In this document: positions 25,462 to 34,860 of the stretch, piece by piece
Numbering within the stretch: the first letter of the stretch is position 1
Layout of the letters: every line of letters begins with the position of its first letter
Assembly (NCBI RefSeq): GCF_041320705.1
Contig: NZ_JBGGTQ010000007.1
Coordinates: 1-64,000, forward strand
Direction of reading: 5' to 3'
DNA length: 64,000 bases
Source: Kineococcus mangrovi
Lineage (GTDB): Bacteria > Actinomycetota > Actinomycetes > Actinomycetales > Kineococcaceae
Notes under the pieces: generated by a model
Databases searched by the model: none
Seen by the model: only the letters and a program-made list of their open reading frames with translations
Told to the model about the DNA's origin: nothing
Position numbers and translations under genes: made by a program

Positions 25462-26151
25462 GTGCGCATCGTCATCGCCGGAGGACACGGGAAGATCGCC
25501 CAGCTGCTCGGGGGGCTGGCCGCCGACCGTGGGGACGAGGTGGTCGGCCTGGTCCGCGACCCCGCCCACGAGGCCGACCTGCGGGAGCTGGGCGTCACGG
25601 CGCTCGTGCGCGACCTCGAGGACCTCGCGTCCGGGCCCGACGGCCCGCAGCGGCTCGCGGACGACCTGACCGGGGCCGACGCCGTCGTCTTCGCCGCCGG
25701 GGCCGGTCCGGGCAGCGGCGCGGCGCGCAAGGACACCGTCGACCGCGGGGCGGCGGTGCTGCTGGCCGACGCCGCCGAACGGGCCGGCGTCCCCGCCTAC
25801 CTGCTCGTCTCCTCGATCGGTGTCGACCGGGTCCGCGACGGCGCCACCCCCGACGGGGTCGACGACGTCTTCCTCGCCTACCTGCGGGCCAAGCTCGCCG
25901 CCGAGGAGGACCTCCTGGCCCGTCCGGGGCTGCGGGTGTGCGCGTTGCGCCCGGCCGGGCTGCTCGACGACCCGGGGACCGGCGCGGTGCACCTGGCCCC
26001 GGACGTCGACGGCGGCACGGTCCCGCGCGCCGACGTGGCGGCCGTGGCGCTGGCGCTGCTGGACCGCCTCGTGGCCGCCGACCCCCCGGCCCGCGTGCTG
26101 GGCCTGTCCTCGGGGACGACCCCCGTCGACGAGGCCGTCGCCGCCGGCTGA
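25462..26151 (+). CDS. NAD(P)-binding SDR-family protein (atypical)
   Basis: A 229-residue Rossmann protein beginning MRIVIAGGHGKIAQLL, whose GGxGxIA pattern marks the atypical short-chain dehydrogenase/NmrA-like group. VVFAAGAGPGSG and YLLVSSIGVDR are further nucleotide-binding signs; no YxxxK active site is obvious beyond YLRAKLAAE, which fits YxxxK loosely. Such proteins act as oxidoreductases or redox sensors. GTG 25462 is chosen over the longer frame. It stands alone between two minus-strand genes. Confidence 0.8.
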   Translation: MRIVIAGGHGKIAQLLGGLAADRGDEVVGLVRDPAHEADLRELGVTALVRDLEDLASGPDGPQRLADDLTGADAVVFAAGAGPGSGAARKDTVDRGAAVLLADAAERAGVPAYLLVSSIGVDRVRDGATPDGVDDVFLAYLRAKLAAEEDLLARPGLRVCALRPAGLLDDPGTGAVHLAPDVDGGTVPRADVAAVALALLDRLVAADPPARVLGLSSGTTPVDEAVAAG

Positions 26152-26170
26152 CCCCCGACCCGCGGGGCGC

Positions 26171-26332
26171 TCAGCCGAACGCCCGCCGCGCGCAGGCGAG
26201 CGCGAGGAGCGCCAGGGCCACCAGCGCCGTCCGCAGCACGCGGGCGGGGGTGCTGCGGTACCGCCGTGACGCCGAGGACGGCCGGCAACCCCACCGCGGG
26301 GTGATCGAGAAGGTGACGGGGGGCGGGTCCAC
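26171..26332 (-). CDS. 53-residue single-helix membrane protein
   Basis: A small gene with an excellent ribosome-binding site (GAGAGGAG eight bases before the GTG). The protein has a polar N-terminal half (VDPPPVTFSITPRWG) and a C-terminal transmembrane segment (LRTALVALALLALACARRAFG), a tail-anchored layout. A longer in-frame ATG lies at 26440 but lacks a ribosome-binding site. No family is recognised. Confidence 0.55.
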   Translation of the reverse strand: MDPPPVTFSITPRWGCRPSSASRRYRSTPARVLRTALVALALLALACARRAFG

Positions 26333-26716
26333 GCGTCGGGCTCCTCTCCACCCGGATCGGGTCGGGTCCCCTCGTCCGTCGCGCGAGGGGAGGAACGGCG
26401 GTTGCGACCCGGCAACGCAGAACACCTCAGCCGTCGTCACGGACAGTGAGAACGATTACCCGGCCTGCGCAGTGCGGCCCGGTCCCCGGGGTGCGGGCCG
26501 GACGCCGCGATCGATTGCGCGGCAACGCCTCGTCCCCGGTCGAGCCGCGCGGGGAGCGTGGCGTCGCGAAATCCACCCGAAGGCCCGCGAGCACCTGCGA
26601 TGACGCACCGTGAGCGCGATCCGTCCGGCGGCCGCGGACGGGCGGCACCCCCGCCCGCGGTGCGGGCCCCGTGCGGGAGACTGGACCCCCGACCGCCCCG
26701 CCGCTGGAGGAACCAC
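26333..26716. other. intergenic region upstream of serA
   Basis: About 380 bases. TGAGAACGATTACC at 26447-26460 recalls one half of Fur/Zur-type boxes but is not a palindrome. No gene or terminator is convincing. It must hold the serA promoter, which I could not place. Confidence 0.35.
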
Positions 26717-27946
26717 GTGCCCGCCCCCGACCTCGCCCCGGCCCGCACCGGACGTGCGCTGCTGCTCGAGAACGTCCACGCCGATGCCCGGGCGCTGCTG
26801 TCCGAGGCCGGCTGGCAGGTCGACACCGCACCCGGCGCCCTCGACGAGGACGAGCTGCTCGAACGCCTCGACGGGGTCCAGCTGCTCGGCATCCGCTCGC
26901 AGACGCAGGTGAGCGCCAAGGTCCTCGAGAACGCCCCGGACCTGCGGGCCGTCGGCGCCTTCTGCATCGGCACCAACCAGATCGACCTGTTCGCCGCGGC
27001 CACCCACGGCGTCGCCGTCTTCAACGCGCCGTACAGCAACACGCGCAGCGTCGTCGAGCTCGCCCTGGCCGAGATCATCGCCCTCACCCGCCGGCTGACG
27101 GTCAAGGACCGCGCCATGCACGACGGCGTCTGGGACAAGTCCGCCGCCGGCTCGCACGAGGTCCGCGGCCGCCGCCTCGGGATCATCGGCTACGGCAACA
27201 TCGGCTCGCAGCTGTCGGTCGTGGCCGAGGCGCTCGGCATGAGCGTCTTCTTCTACGACCGCACCGACAAGCTCGCCCTCGGCAACGCGCGCCGCTGCGG
27301 CAGCCTGCACGAGGTCCTCGAGGTCGCCGACGTCGTGACCCTCCACGTCGACGGCCGCAGCAGCAACAGCGGCTTCTTCGGCGAGGAGGAGTTCGCCCGG
27401 ATGCGGCCGGGGTCGATCTTCCTCAACCTCTCGCGCGGCTTCGTCGTCGACCACGTCGCGCTGCGCCAGCACGTCGAGTCCGGCCACATCGCCGGGGCCG
27501 CCATCGACGTCTTCCCCACCGAGCCCAAGGGGTCCGGGCACGCCTTCGAGTCCGAGCTGCGGGGCCTGCCCAACGTCATCCTCACCCCGCACGTCGGCGG
27601 GTCCACCGAGGAGGCCCAGGAGGACATCGGCCGGTTCGTGGCCGCCAAGCTGCGCGACTACGCGCTGCACGGGGCGACGACCCTGTCGGTCAACCTGCCG
27701 ACGCTGGGGGCCGAGGCCACCCCCGGGACCGTGCGGCTGGCCCACCTGCACCGCAACGTGCCGGGGGTGCTGGCCGCCATCAACTCCGTCCTGGCCCAGG
27801 CCGGGGTGAACATCGAGAGCCAGCAGCTCGCCACCCGCGGCGACCTGGGCTACGTCGTCACCGACATCGCCGCCCACGCCTCCGAGGAGGTGGGGCGCCT
27901 GCTGCGCGGACTGCCCGAGACCGTCCGGGTGCGGCAGCTGGGCTGA
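26717..27946 (+). CDS. serA: D-3-phosphoglycerate dehydrogenase SerA
   Basis: A 409-residue enzyme for the first step of serine synthesis, oxidising 3-phosphoglycerate with NAD. The N-terminal substrate half includes GAFCIGTNQIDL. The NAD-binding motif is GIIGYGNIGSQL (about 154-165). The catalytic His is in LTPHVGGSTEEAQ. A C-terminal ACT domain (VLAAINSVLAQAGVNIESQQ) allows serine feedback. The length fits the short E. coli type rather than the long mycobacterial type with an extra intervening domain. GGAGG before the GTG fixes the start. A metallophosphoesterase gene follows two bases later. Confidence 0.93.
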   Translation: MPAPDLAPARTGRALLLENVHADARALLSEAGWQVDTAPGALDEDELLERLDGVQLLGIRSQTQVSAKVLENAPDLRAVGAFCIGTNQIDLFAAATHGVAVFNAPYSNTRSVVELALAEIIALTRRLTVKDRAMHDGVWDKSAAGSHEVRGRRLGIIGYGNIGSQLSVVAEALGMSVFFYDRTDKLALGNARRCGSLHEVLEVADVVTLHVDGRSSNSGFFGEEEFARMRPGSIFLNLSRGFVVDHVALRQHVESGHIAGAAIDVFPTEPKGSGHAFESELRGLPNVILTPHVGGSTEEAQEDIGRFVAAKLRDYALHGATTLSVNLPTLGAEATPGTVRLAHLHRNVPGVLAAINSVLAQAGVNIESQQLATRGDLGYVVTDIAAHASEEVGRLLRGLPETVRVRQLG

Positions 27947-27948
27947 GC

Positions 27949-28473
27949 GTGGCGCGACTGGTCGTCGTCGCCGACACCCACCTGCCCCGGCGGGCGAAGG
28001 ACCTGCCGGCACCGGTGTGGGCGGCGGTCGAGGCGGCCGACGTCGTCGCGCACGCCGGGGACTGGTGCGACGAGGCGACGGTGCTCGCGCTGCGGGCGCG
28101 ATCGGCCCGGCTCGTGGGGGTCGCGGGCAACAACGACGGCCCCGACGTGCGGGGGCACCTGGAGGAGACGGCGACGTTCACCCTCGAGGGCGTGCGCTTC
28201 GGCCTCGTCCACGAGACGGGGGGCAGGGCCGGGCGCGAACGCCGGTGCGACGCCGCGTGGGCCGGTGCGGTGGACGTGCTCCTGTTCGGGCACAGCCACG
28301 TCCCGTGGGACTCCACGACCCCCCGAGGTCTGCGGCTGCTGAACCCCGGCTCACCCACCGACCGGCGCCGGCAGCCGGCCTGCACCTGGCTGGAGCTCGA
28401 CGTCTCCGGCGGCCGGGTCGCCGGCGCGACGTGGCACGAGGTGCCCCCGAGGGTGGGGACGGCTCAGAGGTAG
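27949..28473 (+). CDS. YfcE/MJ0936-type metallophosphoesterase
   Basis: A 174-residue calcineurin-like phosphoesterase. Metal ligands are in ADTHLP, AHAGDW, GNND and GHSHVPW, with the closing NPGSPTDRR typical of the YfcE group. These enzymes hydrolyse phosphodiesters; the natural substrate is unknown. The GTG lies two bases after the serA stop, so it is co-transcribed. Its 3' end overlaps the convergent small gene by ten bases. Confidence 0.9.
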   Translation: MARLVVVADTHLPRRAKDLPAPVWAAVEAADVVAHAGDWCDEATVLALRARSARLVGVAGNNDGPDVRGHLEETATFTLEGVRFGLVHETGGRAGRERRCDAAWAGAVDVLLFGHSHVPWDSTTPRGLRLLNPGSPTDRRRQPACTWLELDVSGGRVAGATWHEVPPRVGTAQR

Positions 28474-28673
28474 ATGTCGACCCGGCCGGCGGGGTGCAGG
28501 GGATCGGCCGGCCCGACCTCGACGGTCTCCCCGGCGGTGGGCCGGCGGATGACCATCGCCGGGCGACGGCGGCGCTCGCGATCGTGCTCGCGCTCGGCGG
28601 TGGTCCCGGTGCGGACGGGCGCAGGCGTGGTGACGGCCGGCGAGCCCCAGGTGGCGCTCTCGAGGCTGATCAT
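28464..28673 (-). CDS. small hypothetical protein
   Basis: A 69-residue hydrophilic protein from ATG 28673, with a basic middle (EREHDRERRRRP) and an ordered-looking end (TVEVGPADPLHPAGRVDIYL). No family recognised. Its end overlaps the phosphoesterase gene on the other strand. The second half reads like a conserved small beta domain, which favours a real gene. Confidence 0.5.
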   Translation of the reverse strand: MISLESATWGSPAVTTPAPVRTGTTAEREHDRERRRRPAMVIRRPTAGETVEVGPADPLHPAGRVDIYL

Positions 28674-28753
28674 GTCGGCCCATCGGTCGTCACGATGCGT
28701 AGCTGAGGCACCGCGAGGCCGTCACCCGTCCGGCGCAGCGAGCAGCTCCGGCC

Positions 28754-29788
28754 TCACGCGGCGCGAGCCGCCGCCCACGCCCCGGGCCACGCCTGCGCCA
28801 GCAGCGCGTAGGACGCCGCCCGTTCGGCCGGGTCGTGGACGTTCGTCACGACGAGGAGCTCGTCGGCGCCGGTCCGCAGCGCCAGCCGCGCCAGCCGTCC
28901 CGCCACGTCCGGGGCGGTCCCCGCGACCAGGTGGTCCCCGAGCCGTCCCGCGACGTTGCGCTCGGCGAGGGTCCACCGGTGCGCGGCGGCCTCCTCCGGC
29001 GTCGGCAGCGGCGCGGGGGCCCCGAGGCGCAGCCGGACCGTGGCCAGGGTCGCGGCGCGGGCCAGCTCGTCGGCCCGCCCGGCGTCGGCGGCGACGAGGG
29101 CCGCCACGGACAGCAGCGCGTGCGGGGCGCGGCGCGGGCCGGAGGGGACGAAGGAGTCCCGGTAGGCGCGCAGCGGGTCGGCCGGGTCGAGCGCGCCGAA
29201 GTGGCCCGCGTAGGCGTACCCCGTCCCCAGCTGCGCGGCGACGCGCGCCCCGTGGTCGCTGGAGCCCAGGACCCACACCGGCGGCAGCGGCACGCCCGTC
29301 GGCATCGCCGTGGTGCCCGCGAAGGGGTGAGCGGGCGCGAAGCCCTCCACGTAGCCGCGCAGCTCGGCGTACTGCTCGGCGAAGTCGTCGGCCGCCAGGG
29401 CCTGCCGGGACCGGCGCAACGCCAGCGCGGTGCGCCCGTCGGTGCCCGGGGCCCGGCCCAGCCCCAGGTCCACGCGGCCGGGGTGCAGGGCCTCCAGCGC
29501 CCGGAACGTCTCGGCCACGTGCAGCGGGGAGTGGTTGGGCAGCATGATCCCGCCGGCCCCCACGCGCAGGGTCGTCGTCGCGGCGGCGAGCGCGGCGAGC
29601 AGGACGGCGGGAGCCGAGACCACGGCCGGGGAGGAGTGGTGCTCGGTGACCCAGTGGCGGTGGTACCCCAGGGCCTCGACGGCGCGCGCGAGGGCGACGC
29701 TCTCGTGCAGCGCGCTCGCCGGTGGACGGCCCGAGGCGACGGGGGAGAGGTCGAGGACGGACAGCGGGACAGGGCTCGCGGAGCTCAC
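28754..29788 (-). CDS. LLM-class flavin-dependent monooxygenase (luciferase-like)
   Basis: A 344-residue bacterial-luciferase-fold protein. Typical signatures are PLSVLDLSPVASG, YHRHWVTEHHSSPAVVSAP, VGAGGIMLPNHSPLHVAETF and RVDLGLGRAPGTD. It should use FMNH2 from a partner reductase and oxygen; the substrate is unknown. GTG 29788 is chosen because a start at 29824 would leave only two bases to the divergent ABC gene. The Cys residues upstream of that GTG are therefore not counted. Confidence 0.88.
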   Translation of the reverse strand: MSSASPVPLSVLDLSPVASGRPPASALHESVALARAVEALGYHRHWVTEHHSSPAVVSAPAVLLAALAAATTTLRVGAGGIMLPNHSPLHVAETFRALEALHPGRVDLGLGRAPGTDGRTALALRRSRQALAADDFAEQYAELRGYVEGFAPAHPFAGTTAMPTGVPLPPVWVLGSSDHGARVAAQLGTGYAYAGHFGALDPADPLRAYRDSFVPSGPRRAPHALLSVAALVAADAGRADELARAATLATVRLRLGAPAPLPTPEEAAAHRWTLAERNVAGRLGDHLVAGTAPDVAGRLARLALRTGADELLVVTNVHDPAERAASYALLAQAWPGAWAAARAA

Positions 29789-29826
29789 GGGGCATGTGTC
29801 GCAGCCCGGGGTTACCGTCGTCAACC

Positions 29827-32800
29827 GTGCCGTCAGAACGTTCCCGGGGCAACCGGTCCAGTGCGGGGTGGTTGCGCCGACTGGCCGGGTACTGCGCCCG
29901 GCACCCGCGCGACCTGGCCCTGGCGTTCGGGGCGGCGGTCGTGTCCTACGTCGTCACCGCCCTCGTCCCGCTCGTGGTGCGCCACGTCGTCGACGAGGTC
30001 GTCGGGACCGGTGGCGGGGACGGCGCAGGGGGAGGCGGATCGCTGTGGCCGTGGGCCGTCCTGCTCGTCGTCGCGGGCCTGCTCGTCTACGCGCTGGGGT
30101 TCGTCCGCCGCTACACCGCCGGCCGGCTCTCCCTCGACGTCCAGTACGACCTGCGGGGCGACGTGCACGCCGCGGTGCAGCGCATGGACGGTCGCCAGCT
30201 CGACGGCCTGTCCACCGGGCAGGTCGTGAGCCGGTCCATCAGCGACGTCCAGCTCGTGCAGGGCCTGCTGGCCTGGCTGCCGAACGTCACGGGCAACGCC
30301 GTCCTGTTCGTCGTCTCCCTCGTCGTCATGGCGGCGCTGTCCCCGCCGCTGACCCTCGTGGCGCTCGCGATCGGGCCGGCCCTGTTCTGGATCGCCTGGC
30401 GCAGCCGCCGGGACCTGTTCCCCGCCAACTTCGCCGCCCAGGCCCGGGCCGCCGAGGTCGCCGCCCGCGTGGAGGCGGCGGTGACCGGTGTGCGGGTGGT
30501 GAAGGGCTTCGGGCAGGAGGCCGCCGAGCTGGCCCGCCTCGAGCGCGTCGTGGGGGACCTGTTCACCGACCGCATGCGCGTCGTCCGGTACAACGCGCGC
30601 TACGGTCCCGCCCTGCAGGCGGTCCCGGCCCTCGGGCAGGTCGGCGTGCTGCTGTTCGGCGGCTGGCTGGCCCTCACCGGGCACATCACGGTGGGCACGT
30701 TCCTGGCCTTCTCCACCTACCTCGGCAGCCTCGTCTCGCCCGTGCGCCAGCTCGCCGGGCTGCTGACGATCGGGCAGCAGGCCCGGGCCGGGGTGGAGCG
30801 CGTCCTGCAGGTCGTCGACACCCGGCCCACCGTCCTGGCCCCGGACCGCACCCCCACCGCCCGGTTGCCGCAGGGGCCGCTGGCGGTGACCTTCCGCGAG
30901 GTGGGGTTCGCCCACGCCCCGGGTCGGCCCGTCCTGCGCGACGTCTCCTTCGAGGTCCCCGCCGGCGGGACGGTCGCCGTCGTCGGGACGGCCGGGTCGG
31001 GCAAGTCGACGCTGACGGCGCTGCTCGACCGCTTCCACGACGTCGACGCGGGCAGCGTCGAGGTGGGCGGGGTCGACGTGCGCGACCTGGACCCCGAGGA
31101 GCTGCGCCGGGCCGTCGGCATGGTGTTCGAGGAGACGTTCCTGTTCTCCGACACCGTGCGCGCGAACGTCGCCTACCCCGTGCCCGAGGCCACCGACGAG
31201 CAGGTGCGCGCCGCGCTGCGCACCGCCGCGGCCGACGGGTTCGTCGACGCCCTCGACCACGGCTGGGACTCCCTCGTGGGGGAGCAGGGGCTGACCCTGT
31301 CCGGGGGGCAGCGCCAACGGATCGGCCTGGCCCGCGCGCTCCTCGCCGCCCCCCGCGTGCTCGTGCTGGACGACGCGACGTCCGCCGTCGACCCGACCGT
31401 CGAGCAGCGCATCCTGGCGGCCCTGGCCACCGGGCGGCCCGCCGGGCAGACCGTCCTGCTCGTCGCCCACCGCCGCTCCACGCTGCGGCTGGCCGACCGG
31501 ATCGTCGTCCTGGACGGCGGCCGGGTGGTGGACACCGGCACCGAGGCGGAGCTGACCGCCCGCTGCGAGGTCTTCCAGCGGTTGTTCGACGCCGGCCCCG
31601 ACACCCCCGCACCCGCCGCTGACCGGGTCCTCCGCGACGCGTCGCCGTCGCAGCCGCAGTCGCAGCCGGCGTCGTCCCGGTCCGTCCCGGCCCCGCGCCG
31701 GTCCGGCCGGTCCGCCGCGGGGGCCGCCGTCGACGCCGGCCTGCCCGTCTCCTCCGAGCTGGCCCGCCGCATCGAGGCCCTGCCGCCGGCCACGGACGTG
31801 CCCGACGTGGACGTGGCCGCCGTCGAGCGGCACGACCCGCGGTTCTCCCTCGGCCGGTTGCTGCGCCCGTTCCGGTGGGCGCTGGTGGCGGGGATGCTCC
31901 TCGTCGCGGGGGACGCGGTGGCCCAGCTCCTCCTGCCGCAGCTCGTCCGGGACGGTCTCGACGACGGGGTCGCCGGGCAGGACCTGGGAGCGCTGCTCGT
32001 CGCCTCGGCGGTGGCCGCGGTGGTCGTGGCCCTGGACTGGCTCGTGACGGTGGGGCAGGGCCGGGTGACCGGCCGCACTGGCGAGCGGCTGCTGTTCAGC
32101 CTGCGGCTCAAGACGTTCGCGCAGCTGCAGCGCCTGGGCCTGGACTACTACGAGCGCGAGCAGGCCGGTCGCATCATGACGCGGATGACGACGGACGTCG
32201 ACGCGCTCTCGCAGTTCCTGCAGAGCGGGGTGGCGCAGACGCTCGTGAGCCTGCTGTCCGTGGTCGGCGTATTCGTGGCGATGCTGCTGCTGGAACCGGA
32301 GCTGGCCCTCGTCGTGCTGGCCGTCCTGCCGGTCCTCGTCGTCGCGACGCTGCTGTTCCGCTCCCGCTCGCGCCCGGCGTACACCGAGGCGCGCGAGCGC
32401 GTCAGCGCCGTCAACGTCCAGTTCCAGGAGTCCGTCGCGGGTGTGCGCGTCAGCCAGGCGTTCGTCCGGGGCCGGCAGGACGCCGAACGGTTCCACGCGC
32501 GCGGGTGGGCGTACCGGCAGGCCCGGCTCCGGGCCCAGCGGTACATCGCGACGTACTTCCCCTTCGTGCAGTTCCTCAACGAGGCGACGGCGGCCCTGGT
32601 GCTCGTCGCCGGTGGCGCCCTGGTCCGCGAGGGCCGGATCACCGTCGGCGTGCTCGTCGCGTTCCTGCTCTACGTCGACCTGTTCTTCTCCCCGGTGCAG
32701 CAGCTGTCCCAGGTCTTCGACGGGTACCAGCAGGCGGCGGTGGGCCTGCGCCGGATCCGCGACCTCCTGCGCACCCCGACGACGGTGCCCGCGGCGCAGG

Positions 32801-33570
32801 ACGCGGCACCCGTGGGGCGGTTGCGCGGTGACGTGCGCCTCGAGGGCGTCGAGTTCCGCTACCAGGGCACCGAGCGGCCGGCGGTGACGGCGCTCGACCT
32901 GCACGTGCGGGCCGGTGAGACCGTGGCGCTGGTGGGGGAGACGGGGGCGGGCAAGTCGACCGTCGTCAAGCTCGTGGCGCGGTTCTACGACCCCACGGCC
33001 GGGCGCGTCCTCGTCGACGGGACCGACGTGCGCGACCTCGACCTCGCCGGCTACCGACAGCGGCTCGGCGTCGTGCCGCAGGAGGCCTACCTGTTCGACG
33101 GGACCGTCGAGGAGGCCATCGCCTACGCCCGTCCCGGCGCCACGTCCGAGCAGGTGCGGGCCGCGGCCGCCGCGGTCGGGGCCGACGCCGCCATCGCCGC
33201 CCTGCCCGGCGGGTACGGGTTCGTCGTCGGGGAGCGGGGCCGCAACCTGTCCACGGGCCAGCGCCAGCTCGTGGCCCTGGCCCGCGCCGAGCTCGTCGAC
33301 CCCGACGTCCTCCTGCTCGACGAGGCGACGGCGGCGCTCGACCCCGCCGCCGAGGCCGCCATCGCCGCGGCCAGCGACGCCGCGGCCAGCCGGCGCACGA
33401 CGATCGTCGTGGCGCACCGGCTCTCGACGGCGGCCCGCGCCGACCGGATCGTCGTCCTCGCCCACGGCCGGGTCCTCGAGCAGGGCAGCCACGTCGACCT
33501 CCTCGAGCGCGACGGCGCCTACGCCGCCCTCTGGGCCTCGTTCGTCGCCGGACGGGCCGCCGCCGCCTGA
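29827..33570 (+). CDS. fused two-unit ABC exporter (TMD-NBD-TMD-NBD)
   Basis: A 1,247-residue single-chain exporter. The first membrane domain spans about 20-330. NBD1 has Walker A GTAGSGKST (about 386), signature LSGGQ (about 492) and Walker B ending LDDATSAVDP, with Asp in place of the catalytic Glu. A Ser/Pro-rich linker spans about 595-680. The second membrane domain covers about 685-980. NBD2 has Walker A GETGAGKST (about 1036), an altered signature LSTGQ (about 1140) and a normal LDEATAALDP. One ATP site thus pairs a Walker B lacking Glu with an altered signature, the degenerate site of heterodimeric exporters; the other is canonical. Bacteria usually encode these halves separately. Substrate unknown. 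Confidence 0.92.
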   Translation: MPSERSRGNRSSAGWLRRLAGYCARHPRDLALAFGAAVVSYVVTALVPLVVRHVVDEVVGTGGGDGAGGGGSLWPWAVLLVVAGLLVYALGFVRRYTAGRLSLDVQYDLRGDVHAAVQRMDGRQLDGLSTGQVVSRSISDVQLVQGLLAWLPNVTGNAVLFVVSLVVMAALSPPLTLVALAIGPALFWIAWRSRRDLFPANFAAQARAAEVAARVEAAVTGVRVVKGFGQEAAELARLERVVGDLFTDRMRVVRYNARYGPALQAVPALGQVGVLLFGGWLALTGHITVGTFLAFSTYLGSLVSPVRQLAGLLTIGQQARAGVERVLQVVDTRPTVLAPDRTPTARLPQGPLAVTFREVGFAHAPGRPVLRDVSFEVPAGGTVAVVGTAGSGKSTLTALLDRFHDVDAGSVEVGGVDVRDLDPEELRRAVGMVFEETFLFSDTVRANVAYPVPEATDEQVRAALRTAAADGFVDALDHGWDSLVGEQGLTLSGGQRQRIGLARALLAAPRVLVLDDATSAVDPTVEQRILAALATGRPAGQTVLLVAHRRSTLRLADRIVVLDGGRVVDTGTEAELTARCEVFQRLFDAGPDTPAPAADRVLRDASPSQPQSQPASSRSVPAPRRSGRSAAGAAVDAGLPVSSELARRIEALPPATDVPDVDVAAVERHDPRFSLGRLLRPFRWALVAGMLLVAGDAVAQLLLPQLVRDGLDDGVAGQDLGALLVASAVAAVVVALDWLVTVGQGRVTGRTGERLLFSLRLKTFAQLQRLGLDYYEREQAGRIMTRMTTDVDALSQFLQSGVAQTLVSLLSVVGVFVAMLLLEPELALVVLAVLPVLVVATLLFRSRSRPAYTEARERVSAVNVQFQESVAGVRVSQAFVRGRQDAERFHARGWAYRQARLRAQRYIATYFPFVQFLNEATAALVLVAGGALVREGRITVGVLVAFLLYVDLFFSPVQQLSQVFDGYQQAAVGLRRIRDLLRTPTTVPAAQDAAPVGRLRGDVRLEGVEFRYQGTERPAVTALDLHVRAGETVALVGETGAGKSTVVKLVARFYDPTAGRVLVDGTDVRDLDLAGYRQRLGVVPQEAYLFDGTVEEAIAYARPGATSEQVRAAAAAVGADAAIAALPGGYGFVVGERGRNLSTGQRQLVALARAELVDPDVLLLDEATAALDPAAEAAIAAASDAAASRRTTIVVAHRLSTAARADRIVVLAHGRVLEQGSHVDLLERDGAYAALWASFVAGRAAAA

Positions 33571-33657
33571 CCTGCCGCTCCGGTGCCGCGCGACCCCTGG
33601 AGCTCGCGGTTTCGCGCCGCCGTGCGGGAACGGCGGGTTCGGAGCACCCTGTGTGCC

Positions 33658-34650
33658 ATGAGCAGGACGACGCAGCGCGACGACCCGACGGTGCAGCACG
33701 AGGGCCGCGGGGACCACGGGGAACGGGCCGAGTCCCCGCAGCAGATCCCGCGCCGCGGCTGGTTCGCCGTCACCAAGCGGGCCTGGGCCGAGGCCAAGGA
33801 CGACCAGGTGCCCCTGCTCGCGGCCGGGGTGGCGTTCAAGGCCTTCCTGGCGATCTTCCCGGCGTTGACCGCGGCGTTCCTCGTCTGGGGGATCTTCGGC
33901 AACACCCAGACGATCGCGGACCAGATCAACGGGATCGAGGCCATCCCCGACGCGGCCCGCGACCTCGTCGTCAACCAGGTGCGCACCATCTCCGACGGCA
34001 AGTCCGCGGCCGGTGTCACCGCGGTCGTCGCGGTCCTGCTGGCGCTGTGGAGCGCCTCCAGCGGGGTGCAGAACCTCATGGCGGCGACGAACCTGGCCTA
34101 CGACGAGAAGGAGACGCGCGGTTTCCTGCGGCTGAAGGGCACGGCCCTGCTGCTGACGCTGGGGGCGATCGTCTTCATGCTCCTGGCGATCGCGTTCATC
34201 GGCGTCCTGCCGGTGCTGCTGAGCGCCCTGGGCGCCGGGGGCGTCGTCACCGTGGTCGTCAACGTGCTCCGCTGGGTGCTCCTGCTCGGGCTCATCGCCA
34301 TCGCCCTCGCGGTCGTCTACCGGGTCGCGCCGGACCGCGATGCGCCGCGCGTGAAGTGGGTCTCGGTCGGAGCCGCGGTCGCCACCGTGCTGTGGCTCGT
34401 GGTGTCGGCGGGTTTCTCGGTCTACATCTCGGTGGCCGGCGGTACCTCCTACACGAAGAACTACGGCGCCAGCGCCGGGGTCGTCATCCTGCTCATGTGG
34501 CTGTGGCTGACGAGCTACGCGATCCTGCTGGGCGCGGAGGTCAACGCCGAGTCCGAGAAGCAGACCGACAAGGACACGACGGTCGGGCCGAGCGAACCGA
34601 TGGGGCGGCGCGAGGCCGTCGCCGCGGACGACAAGCCGCGCGAGCGGTGA
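33658..34650 (+). CDS. YihY/BrkB-family membrane protein
   Basis: A 330-residue inner-membrane protein. A polar N-terminus precedes the family motif (about 45-75: DDQVPLLAAGVAFKAFLAIFP), then about six helices and a family-typical segment YGASAGVVILLMWLWLTSYAILLGAEVNAE. The C-terminal 40 residues are charged. The family was once called ribonuclease BN by mistake; its function is unknown. The ATG at 33658 is chosen over 33583. A small hydrophilic gene follows 14 bases later. Confidence 0.9.
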   Translation: MSRTTQRDDPTVQHEGRGDHGERAESPQQIPRRGWFAVTKRAWAEAKDDQVPLLAAGVAFKAFLAIFPALTAAFLVWGIFGNTQTIADQINGIEAIPDAARDLVVNQVRTISDGKSAAGVTAVVAVLLALWSASSGVQNLMAATNLAYDEKETRGFLRLKGTALLLTLGAIVFMLLAIAFIGVLPVLLSALGAGGVVTVVVNVLRWVLLLGLIAIALAVVYRVAPDRDAPRVKWVSVGAAVATVLWLVVSAGFSVYISVAGGTSYTKNYGASAGVVILLMWLWLTSYAILLGAEVNAESEKQTDKDTTVGPSEPMGRREAVAADDKPRER

Positions 34651-34664
34651 GGGAGGAGAAGGTC

Positions 34665-34850
34665 GTGACGCACGAGGACGAGAACCCGGGCGGGGCGGAC
34701 GCCGAGCAGGTCTCCGCTGCCGAGCACCTGGAGAACTCCGAGCGCCTGGCCGCCGAGGCCCACCGCGGGTGGGAGGAGACACCGCCCGCGCACGAGGCGG
34801 ACGACGCCCACCACCCCGGGACGATGGGGCAGCAGGCGCCGGCCGACTGA
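34665..34850 (+). CDS. 61-residue acidic small protein
   Basis: GTG 34665 is preceded by GGGAGGAGAAGG, a strong ribosome-binding site. The peptide MTHEDENPGGADAEQVSAA continues with Glu/His/Ala-rich helical sequence. No Cys and no membrane segment. No family known. It is probably co-transcribed with the BrkB-family gene. Confidence 0.55.
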   Translation: MTHEDENPGGADAEQVSAAEHLENSERLAAEAHRGWEETPPAHEADDAHHPGTMGQQAPAD

Positions 34851-34860
34851 CGTGCGGTCC

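Noticed and set aside
26447-26460. Fur/Zur box upstream of serA
   Set aside because: Only one half resembles the consensus, there is no palindrome, and no metal-related gene is adjacent.
29833-34782. A minus-strand open frame of about 1,650 codons opposite the ABC exporter and BrkB-family genes
   Set aside because: It mirrors two clear genes, is rich in Arg, Gly, His and Asp with no domain, and arises from the high GC of third codon positions on the other strand.
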